A DNA stretch of 64,000 bases from an uncultured Alistipes sp. (GTDB lineage: Bacteria; Bacteroidota; Bacteroidia; Bacteroidales; Rikenellaceae), in NCBI GenBank assembly GCA_900550925.1, contig URTU01000003.1:1-64000 (forward strand), given 5' to 3'. The first letter of the stretch is position 1. The number at the start of each line of letters is the position of its first letter. The notes under the pieces are model-generated. The model made no database searches. It was not told where the DNA came from and saw only the letters and a list, made by a program, of their open reading frames with translations. Of this stretch, positions 23,898 to 32,710 are shown one piece after another. The position numbers and the translations under genes are program-made.

Positions 23898-23936
23898 ACA
23901 TTTCCGGCAGGCAGAGCGTCTGTCGGAGATGTTTTG
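23898..23936 (+). terminator. Probable terminator after fumarase
   Basis: A 13-bp stem with G-U pairs (23898-23910 with 23920-23932) is followed by TTTGTT. Confidence 0.6.
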
Positions 23937-24005
23937 TTAACGGGAGCCCCACGGATGCGGTCTGATTGATTTTTTCGGACAGCATCGAATAATAATAGGC
24001 ACGCC

Positions 24006-24033
24006 CTCCGCGTTAATCTATATTAACAGATAT
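24006..24033. other. dif-like XerCD recombination site (candidate)
   Basis: A 28-nt element can be parsed as an 11-nt left arm ending GCGTTAA, central TCTATA, and an 11-nt right arm starting TTAACAG. Its core GTTAAT/ATTAAC is a perfect inverted repeat around CTAT. This is the geometry of dif (11-6-11). It lies where strand composition changes. Hand counts give 26 G and 10 C in 20161-20220, against 14 G and 23 C in 24781-24840, both on the plus strand within plus-strand genes. Identity as dif is inference. Confidence 0.4.
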
Positions 24034-24050
24034 GTCAACGGTGTCAGCCG

Positions 24051-24099
24051 TACGCCGAAACCGTAACGGAATCCGCTGCACGCCAAAACCGTCGCGGAA
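24051..24099 (+). repeat. Imperfect 21-nt direct repeat
   Basis: Two copies (24051-24071 and 24079-24099) share the pattern ACGCCnAAACCGTnnCGGAA. Confidence 0.5.
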
Positions 24100-24204
24100 C
24101 GATATACCGCCGCCGGACCCCGTCCGAAACAGGCCGGCGGACACGGAAAAAACACTTGGAGTCACGCACTGAAAAACGTTGTAAACGAACCTACTATACA
24201 GAAA

Positions 24205-26046
24205 ATGAGCATCAGAAATCTATTGTTGAGCGCAGCCGCACTGTTGTGCATGTTCCACGTACGGGCCGCTGCCCAACCCACTTTCGAGGCCAAGGCTCCG
24301 CTGCTGGTGGCTACGGGCGAGAATTTCCAGATCGAATTCAACCTCGATGCCGATCCCGACAGCGGTACGTTCGTAGCCCCCTCATTCGACGGCTTCGAAC
24401 TAATCGCCGGACCCGTAACATCATACCGCGAACAGACCTTCATCCTGAACGGTTCGATGGAACACACCAAAATCAATACGTTCGCATTCGTGCTCATGGC
24501 CACCCAGAAGGGTAACTACACTATCGGAGCGGCCGAGGTCCAGTCGGGCGGCAAGACATACCGTACACAACCCGTCAAGATCGAGGTCGTCGACGAAGCT
24601 CAGTCGCAAACCCAGCAGGGCGGGCAGCAATCCCAGAACAACCAGACGGCTTCGATCGGAAAGGATGACGTATTCATCCGAATCTCGGTCGACAAAAACA
24701 GCGTATTCAAGGGCGAACCCGTCACCGCAACGCTCAAACTATACAGACGTATCCCGCTGGTTGGCATGGACGATGTCAAACTGCCGTCGTTCAACGGCTT
24801 CTGGACCCGCGACCTGAACGTCGAAAACGCCCCGACTCAACGCGAAACATACAACGGCCGCATCTACGAGACAAATATCCTCAGCCAGTACCTGCTCTAT
24901 CCGCAGCAGGCCGGTAAACTGCGGATCGACCCCGCCGAGATGACCGTAATCGCACAGATCGTCCGCCCCAGCCGCTCGCGCAGCTTCGACCCCTTCTTCG
25001 ACATGCCCGACGTCACCGAAGCCCGCCGGAAACTAACTACCGCTCCGATCGACATCACTGTCAAGGAGCTGCCTGCCGGAGCCCCGGCATCATTCAGCGG
25101 AGCCGTGGGAAAATTCACAATGGAAAACACTCCTCCCACTAACACCTTCACCGCAAACTCCGCCGCAACATATACCGTCAAGATCAGCGGTACCGGGAAC
25201 CTTCCCTTCGTTCAGGCCCCGACACTTTCGCTGCCTTCGTCATTCGAGCTCTATGACGTCAAGACCACCGAAAGCCTCAAGAATGCCGCTTCCGGAATAT
25301 CCGGATACCGACAGTTCGAATACCCGTTCATCGCCCGCGCCGAAGGTTCATACACCGTCCCGCCAATCGAATTCACATATTTCGACCCGCAGCTCGTCAA
25401 GTACGTAACCCTCGCCACCCGCGAACTCGAACTCGACGTACAGCCCGATACCTCGGGCGGAGGCCTCTCCGGAAATACCATCATCGGAGGCCTCTCCAAA
25501 GAGGAGGTCGAACTGCTCGGTCAGGATATACGATTCATAAAACTCGGAAACGCCGGCCTCAGACCCAAAAGCGCGGTCTTCGTCGGCAGCACCGCATACT
25601 GGATTGTCATCGTACTGCTCGTGGCGCTCTTCGCCGCTACGTCGGCATACCTCCACAAACGTATCAAGGAGCTCCAGAATACAACCCTCATCCGCGGAAA
25701 ACGTGCTAACCGGATCGCCCTGCAACGATTCAGGACCGCTGCCAAATACATGTCCGAAAACAACCAGCACAACTTCTACGAGGAGATGCTGCAGGCCCTC
25801 TGGGGATACATGAGCGACAAACTGAACATCCCGGTCGCAAACCTCACCAAGGAGAATGTCCGCGAGGAGATGCGGAAATGCGGAATCTCACCCGATGCCA
25901 TGCAGCGATTCATCGATACGATCGTCGCCTGCGAGGAGGCCCAGTATTCGCCAATGGCTTCGGCCCAGATGAGCGAAGTCTATGCCGAAGGCGTCAACAT
26001 CATCTCGGAACTCGAATCGACAATCAAAAAACATCGTTCGGAATGA
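24205..26046 (+). CDS. batD: BatD-like membrane protein (oxygen tolerance)
   Basis: The 613-residue protein has a signal peptide (cleavage near RAAAQPTF). Two or three Ig-like periplasmic domains follow, including FEAKAPLLVATGENFQIEFNL at the start and the conserved FILNGSMEHTKINTFAFVL. A single transmembrane helix lies near residues 465-485 (AYWIVIVLLVALFAATSAYL), and a cytosolic C-terminal segment has SDKLNIPVANLTKENVREE. This is the BatD layout. Bat proteins associate with a MoxR ATPase and VWA-domain proteins in the envelope and were linked to aerotolerance in Bacteroides. Here batD is joined to batE by an ATGA overlap, but moxR and batA-C are absent from the window. Confidence 0.85.
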   Translation: MSIRNLLLSAAALLCMFHVRAAAQPTFEAKAPLLVATGENFQIEFNLDADPDSGTFVAPSFDGFELIAGPVTSYREQTFILNGSMEHTKINTFAFVLMATQKGNYTIGAAEVQSGGKTYRTQPVKIEVVDEAQSQTQQGGQQSQNNQTASIGKDDVFIRISVDKNSVFKGEPVTATLKLYRRIPLVGMDDVKLPSFNGFWTRDLNVENAPTQRETYNGRIYETNILSQYLLYPQQAGKLRIDPAEMTVIAQIVRPSRSRSFDPFFDMPDVTEARRKLTTAPIDITVKELPAGAPASFSGAVGKFTMENTPPTNTFTANSAATYTVKISGTGNLPFVQAPTLSLPSSFELYDVKTTESLKNAASGISGYRQFEYPFIARAEGSYTVPPIEFTYFDPQLVKYVTLATRELELDVQPDTSGGGLSGNTIIGGLSKEEVELLGQDIRFIKLGNAGLRPKSAVFVGSTAYWIVIVLLVALFAATSAYLHKRIKELQNTTLIRGKRANRIALQRFRTAAKYMSENNQHNFYEEMLQALWGYMSDKLNIPVANLTKENVREEMRKCGISPDAMQRFIDTIVACEEAQYSPMASAQMSEVYAEGVNIISELESTIKKHRSE

Positions 26047-26924
26047 AAAAGTACATCATAACAACCTGTCTGCTGTTCATTGCCACCGCATGCCTCGGCG
26101 CCGCACAGCAGGAGAACCAGGCTTCGTCAGACGGCGCCGTACAACAGACTGCCGCCAATGACAGCGCAGCAATAATGGCCGCGGAGCCGGAGCAGGCTCC
26201 GGCAGCCGCCGAGACCCGGCCGGCCGATATCGATTCGCTGTGGGACCAGGCAAATACGGCATATATCAATGCCGACTACCGCCGTGCAATAGAACTCTAC
26301 CACGCCATCGAAAACCAGGACCTCGCCTCCGCAAAACTATACTACAATACCGGAAACGCATATTTCCGCGACGGGAAGATCGGGCAGGCAATCCTGTACT
26401 ACAACAAGGCGCTCAACCTGGCCCCGGGTGACCCCGACATTCGATACAACCTCGACGTGGCAAACAGCTATACAAAAGACCATATACAGAGCGTTCCCGA
26501 ATTCTTCGCCCACAAGTGGGTCCGTTCGGTCCGGCAGACATTGAGCGGAAATGCCTGGGGTATACTCTCGGTAATATTCCTCGCCGTCATGCTCTTCTCC
26601 ACGATGGTCTACCTGCTCGTGCGGATCCCGCTCTTCCGCAAGATCGGCTTCTTCACGGCAATCGCCGCTCTGTTCCTGTTCATAGTCTCGACATCGTTCG
26701 CCGTCGTCGAACGCCGCCACTACATCTCACCCTCCGACGCAATAGTAATGAATGCCGCAGTTTCGGTCAAGGCATCCCCCGACAAAACCGGAACCGACCT
26801 ATTCGTACTCCACGAAGGTACCAAGGTCAGCGTCGGAAACCGTATGGACTCCTGGGTCGAAATAACGATCTCCGACGGCAAGAAAGGTTGGATCGAATCC
26901 AAAGCCATCGCAATGATCGACTAA
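26043..26924 (+). CDS. batE: BatE-like TPR/SH3 protein
   Basis: The ATG overlaps the batD stop (ATGA), giving 293 residues. After a signal peptide and a low-complexity Ala/Gln linker come TPR units (LWDQANTAYINADYRRAIELY, YYNTGNAYFRDGKIGQAILYY, LNLAPGDPDIRYNLDVAN). Two transmembrane helices follow (NAWGILSVIFLAVMLFSTMV, GFFTAIAALFLFIVSTSFAV). The C-terminus is an SH3-like domain (VKASPDKTGTDLFVLHEGTKVSV, WVEITISDGKKGWI). TPR plus SH3 is the BatE architecture. It probably acts as a periplasm-facing scaffold partner of BatD. Confidence 0.85.
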   Translation: MKKYIITTCLLFIATACLGAAQQENQASSDGAVQQTAANDSAAIMAAEPEQAPAAAETRPADIDSLWDQANTAYINADYRRAIELYHAIENQDLASAKLYYNTGNAYFRDGKIGQAILYYNKALNLAPGDPDIRYNLDVANSYTKDHIQSVPEFFAHKWVRSVRQTLSGNAWGILSVIFLAVMLFSTMVYLLVRIPLFRKIGFFTAIAALFLFIVSTSFAVVERRHYISPSDAIVMNAAVSVKASPDKTGTDLFVLHEGTKVSVGNRMDSWVEITISDGKKGWIESKAIAMID

Positions 26925-26972
26925 ACACGAAACCGAGATCGACTAACCCCGAAACAGAAAGGATCTGCAACA

Positions 26973-27572
26973 ATGTCGAAACTTCTCGATGAGGTCACCT
27001 CGGAGCTGACCAAACTCCCCGGAATAGGCCGCAGGACCGCCCTGCGCCTGGCCATGCACATACTGCGGATGGATCCGGCCAGCGTTGCCGACATGACTTC
27101 GAGTATCGACCGCTTCCGCACCTCGATACGCCACTGCCGAATATGCAACAACCTCTCCGACGAGGAGATCTGCCCGATCTGCGCCGACCCGACCCGCGAC
27201 CGCTCGACAATCTGCGTTGTCGAACAGGTTGCCGACGTCATATCGATCGAAAATACCCGACAGTATCGAGGCGTATACCATGTTCTGGGAGGAGTCATAT
27301 CGCCCATGCAGGGTATCGCCCCCTCGGACCTGAAAATCGACCTGCTCATGGAGCAACTGGCCGACAAGCATGTTCGTGAGGTGATCCTGGCGCTCAACAC
27401 CTCGGTCGAGGGCGAAACCACACTCTTCTACATCCTCAACCGGCTGCGGGCCTATCCCGAAGTCAAGGTGACGGCCATAGCCCGCGGACTGGGATTCGGC
27501 GACGAACTCGAATACGTCGACGAGATGACCATAACGCAGGCCCTGGCAAACCGCCGCGAACTCGAACGCTGA
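26973..27572 (+). CDS. recR: Recombination mediator RecR
   Basis: The 199-residue protein has the helix-hairpin-helix LTKLPGIGRRTALRLA at its N-terminus and a four-cysteine zinc finger (Cys55, Cys58, Cys67, Cys70). A Toprim domain follows (ICVVEQVADVISIE...YHVLGGVISPM, then LALNTSVEGETT). Length and order match RecR exactly. It works with RecO to load RecA on gapped DNA. It is 48 nt downstream of batE on the same strand and probably shares its transcript. Confidence 0.95.
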   Translation: MSKLLDEVTSELTKLPGIGRRTALRLAMHILRMDPASVADMTSSIDRFRTSIRHCRICNNLSDEEICPICADPTRDRSTICVVEQVADVISIENTRQYRGVYHVLGGVISPMQGIAPSDLKIDLLMEQLADKHVREVILALNTSVEGETTLFYILNRLRAYPEVKVTAIARGLGFGDELEYVDEMTITQALANRRELER

Positions 27573-27735
27573 CCCCAACTATAGTCCGAAAACCATCCGC
27601 CGGCACCTCAGGTCCGCCGGCTGCACAATGATTCCATATCCGCATTTTATTCCACCTGGCTGTACGCCACTCTCTTGCAGGAGGTCGCCCCGACAACAAG
27701 GGCAACAAAAAATTATCGATTTTCGATAAAAATAT

Positions 27736-27766
27736 TTTGCAAATCAAAATTTATTGAATATATTTG
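27736..27766 (+). promoter_or_regulatory. Promoter of the DUF2975-HTH pair
   Basis: -33 TTTG (27736-27739) and -7 TATATTTG (27759-27766) have a 19-nt spacer, an exact consensus match. Initiation near 27773 rules out the upstream ATG at 27754 and supports the start at 27796. Confidence 0.8.
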
Positions 27767-27795
27767 CCTTCGAATTTATAACAACCCAGCAAGAA

Positions 27796-28515
27796 ATGAG
27801 CAGCAAAAAAGCCCTGCAGAACCGTATACTGGTTCTATATATAGTTTTCTTTGCCGTGATCGTGGCCAGCTTCATCTTCGGTACACTCGGCTCCGACCTC
27901 AGCAAAGGTTACAACGACGGCCAACGGATCGGCGAATCGATCGCCGCAAATATCCGCGACAACAACAATCGCTCGATCAACCTGTTCTACGACCTGCCAA
28001 ACAGCAACCCGGATCTGGAACTCGATGTACGGAACCTCAACCTGCCCGAAGGTACCGAGATCAAGGCCCGCGTAAACAAAATAGACCTCATCGTCGAAAG
28101 CGACAATACCGACCGTTCAATGCTCGGCATAATGACCTCCGTCACAGGTTCGCCCATGACTCTCATACTCAGCTGGATTCTCATGCTGTGCTACATCACG
28201 GTCATCGTAATGTTCTTCCTGATAATCCTGTCGCTGCGCCGGAGCATCAAGAGCGAAAGCGTATTCAACCGTAAAAACATAATACGTACCCGCGTTATCG
28301 GATATGTGCTGATAATATGCGCCCTGCTGCACTCGCTGATCGAATTCACCGCAATAAAAAGCGCCAACAAATGGCTCGAAGGTAGTTCGATCGTACTGAA
28401 CACATCGTTCCGGATCGACTTCTGGGATGTCCTGCTCGGAGTGATAATACTGTTCATCGCCGAAATATTCTCGATCGGATACGACCTGTCGCAGGAACAG
28501 AAACTAACGATTTGA
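27796..28515 (+). CDS. DUF2975 membrane protein
   Basis: With the start at 27796 (MSSKKALQNRILVLY) the protein has 239 residues. Four transmembrane segments are visible: about residues 9-29, a central pair around 115-140, about 165-185, and a C-terminal one near 215-230. The last segment, LLGVIILFIAEIFSIGYDLSQEQKLTI, with the trailing 'L.ee..LTI', is the typical DUF2975 C-terminus. DUF2975 proteins are almost always encoded next to a small Cro/C1-type regulator, as here (50 nt to the HTH start). The pair is thought to act in membrane-linked regulation, but its signal is unknown. Confidence 0.85.
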   Translation: MSSKKALQNRILVLYIVFFAVIVASFIFGTLGSDLSKGYNDGQRIGESIAANIRDNNNRSINLFYDLPNSNPDLELDVRNLNLPEGTEIKARVNKIDLIVESDNTDRSMLGIMTSVTGSPMTLILSWILMLCYITVIVMFFLIILSLRRSIKSESVFNRKNIIRTRVIGYVLIICALLHSLIEFTAIKSANKWLEGSSIVLNTSFRIDFWDVLLGVIILFIAEIFSIGYDLSQEQKLTI

Positions 28516-28548
28516 CCATTATGAATGCTTTGATTAAAACAAATTTAC

Positions 28549-28557
28549 GGGGGGGGG
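28549..28557 (+). repeat. 9-G homopolymer at the ribosome-binding region of the HTH gene
   Basis: Nine G residues lie 7 nt before the ATG at 28565, and the last of them form GGGAG. Length changes would alter the leader or Shine-Dalgarno spacing but not the reading frame. Confidence 0.85.
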
Positions 28558-28564
28558 AGAGTAT

Positions 28565-28807
28565 ATGCCGATAATTATAAACATTGACGTCATGATGGCC
28601 AAACGCAAAATGTCGCTCGGCGAACTCGCCAAACGTATCGACATCACGCAGGCCAATATCTCGATCCTCAAAAACGGAAAGGCTCGTGCCGTACGTTTCT
28701 CAACCCTCGAGGCCATCTGCCGCGCTCTCGACTGCCAACCCGGCGACCTGCTCGAATACCGGCCAGACCCCGAACCGCAGAATCCTCCCTCAGAGAATGA
28801 ATTGTGA
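28565..28807 (+). CDS. Cro/C1-type HTH regulator (DUF2975 partner)
   Basis: The 80-residue protein is almost entirely one helix-turn-helix domain: MSLGELAKRIDITQANISILKNGKARAVRF, then STLEAICRALDCQPGDLLEYR. This is the small YozG/Cro-like family that accompanies DUF2975 proteins. The short Pro/Glu-rich tail has no motif. It is expected to bind DNA as a dimer and to regulate its own operon. The nine-G run directly before the start codon is unusual and may tune its translation. Confidence 0.9.
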   Translation: MPIIINIDVMMAKRKMSLGELAKRIDITQANISILKNGKARAVRFSTLEAICRALDCQPGDLLEYRPDPEPQNPPSENEL

Positions 28808-28852
28808 CAACAAGATCGAAACTTAATAGATGATTTTATCAACTCAAAACCT

Positions 28853-31675
28853 ATGAAAAAACTTATTCTGACAGCCGGCGCATTACTTCTTGCGTCATTC
28901 GTATCGGCCCAGCCGATACCGGCCGACACCGCCCTGCGGACAGGTAAGCTCGACAACGGCATGACCTACTACGTCCGCAGCAACGCGAAGCCTGAAAATC
29001 AGGCCGACTTCTACATCTTCCACAATGTGGGTGCTATTCAGGAAGAGGATTCCCAGCAGGGCCTGGCACACTTCCTCGAACACATGGCATTCAACGGCAC
29101 CAAGAACTTCCCCGGAAAGAACCTCATGAACTATCTCGAGACAATCGGTGTGAAGTTCGGCGCAAACCTCAACGCATACACCTCGATGGAGGAGACCTGC
29201 TACAACATCTCGAGCGTGCCCCTGCTGCGCGAGGGTATCATCGACTCCTGCCTGCTGATCCTCCACGACTGGTCGTACTACATCTCGCTCGAGGACGAGG
29301 AGATCGACAACGAACGCGGCGTGATCATCGAAGAGCTCCGTACCCGGAATACCGCCGGTTGGCGTCTGAACGAGAAGGTGGCCCCCACGATGTACAACCA
29401 CTCGAAATATGCCGACCGAAACATCATCGGTTCGATCGAGGGCCTCAAGTCGTTCCCCTATCAGGAGATCAAGGACTTCTATCACAGATGGTACCGCACC
29501 GACCAGCAGGCTATCGTCGTCGTGGGTGATTTCGATGCCGACATGATGGTCGAGAAGATCAAGAAGGTGATGGCCGACATCCCGGCCGTCGAGAACCCCG
29601 TGCCGAAGGAGGTAATCAAGATCGAGGGTAATACCGAACCGCTCGTATGCGTCGCTACCGACCCCGAGCAGACCTCGACAATGATCCGATACATGATCAA
29701 GAACGAGCCTATCCCCTTCGAGATGAACAACTCGATCCAGGCATACGTCCTCGACATCGCCCGAGACATGATCTGCGACATGCTCTACAACCGTCTCGAC
29801 GACATCGCCCAGCAGCCCAATTCACCCATCGTCGCTTCCGCATCGATGTACGGCGGTCTGACCACTACCTCCGACGTATTCCTCGGAGTAGCCATAGCTC
29901 ATGAAGGCGAGGCTGCACGCGCTTTCGAAACCCTCTGCACCGAGATCGAAAAGGCTTACCGTTTCGGTTTCACGCAGTCGGAACTCGAACGTGTTCAGGC
30001 CGACTGGATGCGCTCGTCCGAAACCGCCTACAACAAGCGCGCTGACCGCCGCAACGAACAGTTCGTCAACGAATACATCTCGGCCTACCGCGAAAACATC
30101 GCCGTACCGTCGGCCGAGGACGAGTGGGAGATCCGTCAGCAGATAATCCCCAACCTGACCATCGAACAGCTCAACCAGATTGCCAAGGAGCTCGTCTTCA
30201 AACATGAAGACAACGTCGTTATAATCTATGCTCCCGAGAAGGAGGGTGCCAATACCCCCTCGAACGAGGATATTCTCGCCATCATCAAGAAGGTCCGCAG
30301 CGAGGAGCTCGAACCCTATGCCGAAGATGTTGTCAAGGAGCCGCTGATTCCCGAAGGTACCGTACTCAAGGGCTCGCCCGTGGCCAAAACCTCGACTGAC
30401 AAGCTCGGAGCTACGGTCTGGACTCTCAAGAACGGCATCAAGGTGGTTGCACTGCCGACAGACTACATGGCCGACGAGATCCGCGTATCGGCAACCGCCC
30501 TGGGCGGAAACTCGCTCGTAGATGAGGCCGACGACATGACCGCATCGGTTCTGACCGGCGTAGTCGAGCAGTCCGGCATCGGCAAGTTCTCGCTCTCGGA
30601 GCTCAAGAAACAGCTCTCCGGCAAACTTGCAAACTTCTCGCTCGGAACCGGTGCGTACACCGCCAGCGGCCGGGGCAACTGCTCTACCAAGGACCTCGAA
30701 ACCGAAATGCAGTTAATCTATCTCTACTTCACCTCGCCCCGCTGGAACATCGATGACTTCAACGTGTACATGGGCAACCAGCGTTCGATGCTCCAGAATA
30801 TCGAGAGCAACCCGATGTTCAAGTTCCAGCAAGAGATCTACAAGTCGCTCTACAACAACCATCCGCGTCGCGGTGTAATGGCGCTCAAGGATCTCGACAA
30901 GATTGACTTCGAGAAGATGCCCGAACTCTACAACAAGATGTTCGGTAATGCTGCAGACTTCACCTTCTTCTTCGTCGGCGACTTCCAGCTCGATACGCTC
31001 AAACCGCTGGTTGAGAAGTATATCGGCTCGCTGCCCGCAAGCAAGAAAACCCATACCTGGGTCGACGACAAGGCTCGACTCTACAAGGGCGATGTCGAAA
31101 ACGTATTCGAGGCCGAAATGTCGATGCCCAAGACCTCGATATTCCTCGCATACACCGGCCCGAGCAACTTCAAGTCGCTCGAAGATCACCTCGCTGCCGA
31201 CTTCCTCAGCCAGATCATGCGTCAGCGCTACACCATCTCGATCCGCGAAGAGCAGGGTGGTACTTACGGTGTCAGCACATACATGAGTGTCGATACCGAC
31301 CCCAAAGAGGATACCTACATGCTTCAGATCTCGTTCGACACCAACAAGGAGATGGCCGAAAAACTGATCGGCATAACCAAGGACGAACTCCGCAAGATGG
31401 CCGAATCGGGCCCCACCGAGGAGGAGATGGGCAAGGTCAAGGAGTACATGATCAAACAGCACAAGGACAACCTCAAGAAAAACGCATCGTGGCTCAGCGA
31501 CCTGATCTACCTGCACATCTATGATTTCGATGCCGCAACCGACTACGAGCGCGTATTGAACGAGATGTCGGCCGAGAAGGTTCAGAAACTCATGGCCAAG
31601 GTGCTGGACGACAGCAACGAACTGACCGTGATCATGAATCCTGCCGAAAGCGCCGCTGAAGAGGCTGCCGAATAA
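28853..31675 (+). CDS. M16 family zinc metallopeptidase (double-length)
   Basis: The 940-residue protein starts with a signal peptide (MKKLILTAGALLLASFVSAQ). The inverted zinc motif HxxEH is at residues 73-77 (HFLEH), and the third ligand Glu is probably Glu154 (IDNERGVIIEE). The second half repeats the M16 fold without the zinc motif and carries the Arg/Tyr-type inactive-half region RYTISIREEQGGTYGVS. The architecture is that of PqqL/pitrilysin-like periplasmic proteases. It degrades peptides in the periplasm. It is followed by a strong terminator. Confidence 0.93.
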   Translation: MKKLILTAGALLLASFVSAQPIPADTALRTGKLDNGMTYYVRSNAKPENQADFYIFHNVGAIQEEDSQQGLAHFLEHMAFNGTKNFPGKNLMNYLETIGVKFGANLNAYTSMEETCYNISSVPLLREGIIDSCLLILHDWSYYISLEDEEIDNERGVIIEELRTRNTAGWRLNEKVAPTMYNHSKYADRNIIGSIEGLKSFPYQEIKDFYHRWYRTDQQAIVVVGDFDADMMVEKIKKVMADIPAVENPVPKEVIKIEGNTEPLVCVATDPEQTSTMIRYMIKNEPIPFEMNNSIQAYVLDIARDMICDMLYNRLDDIAQQPNSPIVASASMYGGLTTTSDVFLGVAIAHEGEAARAFETLCTEIEKAYRFGFTQSELERVQADWMRSSETAYNKRADRRNEQFVNEYISAYRENIAVPSAEDEWEIRQQIIPNLTIEQLNQIAKELVFKHEDNVVIIYAPEKEGANTPSNEDILAIIKKVRSEELEPYAEDVVKEPLIPEGTVLKGSPVAKTSTDKLGATVWTLKNGIKVVALPTDYMADEIRVSATALGGNSLVDEADDMTASVLTGVVEQSGIGKFSLSELKKQLSGKLANFSLGTGAYTASGRGNCSTKDLETEMQLIYLYFTSPRWNIDDFNVYMGNQRSMLQNIESNPMFKFQQEIYKSLYNNHPRRGVMALKDLDKIDFEKMPELYNKMFGNAADFTFFFVGDFQLDTLKPLVEKYIGSLPASKKTHTWVDDKARLYKGDVENVFEAEMSMPKTSIFLAYTGPSNFKSLEDHLAADFLSQIMRQRYTISIREEQGGTYGVSTYMSVDTDPKEDTYMLQISFDTNKEMAEKLIGITKDELRKMAESGPTEEEMGKVKEYMIKQHKDNLKKNASWLSDLIYLHIYDFDAATDYERVLNEMSAEKVQKLMAKVLDDSNELTVIMNPAESAAEEAAE

Positions 31676-31720
31676 GGATCTGATAATCGGACGAGGCCCG
31701 CACATCTCGGGCCTGCATAA

Positions 31721-31760
31721 AAACGGGAGTGTCTCGATTTGAGACACTCCCGTTTGTTTT
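31721..31760 (+). terminator. Terminator after the M16 peptidase
   Basis: A 15-bp perfect stem (31721-31735 with 31741-31755) with a 5-nt loop is followed by GTTTTT. It could also serve the minus-strand direction, because an A-run precedes it. Confidence 0.85.
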
Positions 31761-31780
31761 TCAGTACTCGCCGCTTCATC

Positions 31781-31855
31781 ATACTTGTGGCGGGAATACG
31801 CGTGTCGGGAATACGCGTGGTGGAAATACTTGTGGTGGAAATACTTGTGGTGGAA
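31781..31855 (+). repeat. 15-bp tandem repeat, five copies
   Basis: Five back-to-back units of the type ATACTTGTGGTGGAA lie at 31781-31855; the last two are identical and the first three differ at a few positions. The array lies between the peptidase terminator and the end of the HAD gene. No accepted gene crosses it. Confidence 0.85.
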
Positions 31856-31966
31856 ATACGGCCGGGCCGGGTTCACTGAAACAAAGTGGCCGTCTGCGCG
31901 GCATGGCCGACCATGCCGACATGCTGCCGCCCCCGCCGGAGCCAGCCGACTTACCCTACTGCACTA

Positions 31967-32623
31967 TCACCCGACAAGCATCAGTATCTCCTCCGGCCGG
32001 TCGACAATGTGTACCGCTCCGCTGGTCTCAAGCTCCCCGCGTGAACGGAACCCCCAGGTCACCCCGACCGATTCGAGCGATGCATTGGCCGCCGTCTGCA
32101 TGTCGACACTCGAATCACCCACATACAGCGTCCGGTCAGCCGAAATACCCGTCGCCGAAAGGATGTCGCGCACGATCTGCGGATCGGGTTTCACCGCCCG
32201 GCCGTCGCACTGCCCCATCACCGCCGAAAAAATATCGCCGCCGAAAAAACGTTCAATCAACATGCGGGTACCCTCCTGGTACTTGTTCGAGGCTACGGCC
32301 AATGCTACGCCACGCCGCCGCAATTCCGACAACAGTTGAGGTATCCCCTCGTAAGGCCGTGTGAAATCGGCCAGATGCGCCTGATAGTACCCGATAAACC
32401 GCCGGCGAACCTCCATGATGTGATCCGGCGTCCGGCGATCCTCAGGCAGTGCCCGTTCAATCAGTTTGGTAATGCCGTTGCCCACCATCATGCGGTAGCG
32501 CTCCAACGGAAACGTCGGATAACCGTAACTCTCCATCGTACGGTTGCACGACGCCGCCAGATCACCCAGCGTATCGAGCAACGTACCGTCGAGATCGAAT
32601 ATAATCAATCGACAATCCTTCAT
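31967..32623 (-). CDS. HAD-IA phosphatase, phosphoglycolate phosphatase-like
   Basis: The start was set at the ATG at 32623, where the protein begins MKDCRLIIFDLDGTLLDT (218 residues). Motif I is DLDGT with both Asp residues, motif II is ASNK, motif III is the Lys in AVKPDP and motif IV is GDSSVD. The helical cap between motifs I and II is of the subclass I type found in Gph phosphatases. It probably dephosphorylates a small phosphate ester. The residue set fits phosphoglycolate, but substrate calls in this family are unreliable. The upstream reading frame extension lacks a plausible N-terminus. Confidence 0.85.
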   Translation of the reverse strand: MKDCRLIIFDLDGTLLDTLGDLAASCNRTMESYGYPTFPLERYRMMVGNGITKLIERALPEDRRTPDHIMEVRRRFIGYYQAHLADFTRPYEGIPQLLSELRRRGVALAVASNKYQEGTRMLIERFFGGDIFSAVMGQCDGRAVKPDPQIVRDILSATGISADRTLYVGDSSVDMQTAANASLESVGVTWGFRSRGELETSGAVHIVDRPEEILMLVG

Positions 32624-32710
32624 CGCTAACTTCTTTTCAAATGATTCGGGCCACAAAGTAACGCTTTTTGCAGCGTTTTTCCTAATATCGGCCCCTCCGG
32701 AATCTCTGGT

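Larger units (their letters stand above)
23792..24204. other. 413-nt spacer with terminator, poly-C, dif-like palindrome and imperfect repeat
   Basis: No gene is visible. The spacer holds a terminator (23898-23936), a 9-C run (23854-23862), the GTTAAT-CTAT-ATTAAC palindrome (24006-24033) and two 21-nt imperfect copies (24051-24071 and 24079-24099, differing at four positions). Confidence 0.7.

Noticed and set aside
27713..27729. Short AT-rich hairpin after recR as a terminator
   Set aside because: Only seven A/T-rich pairs immediately before the DUF2975 promoter; too weak to support.
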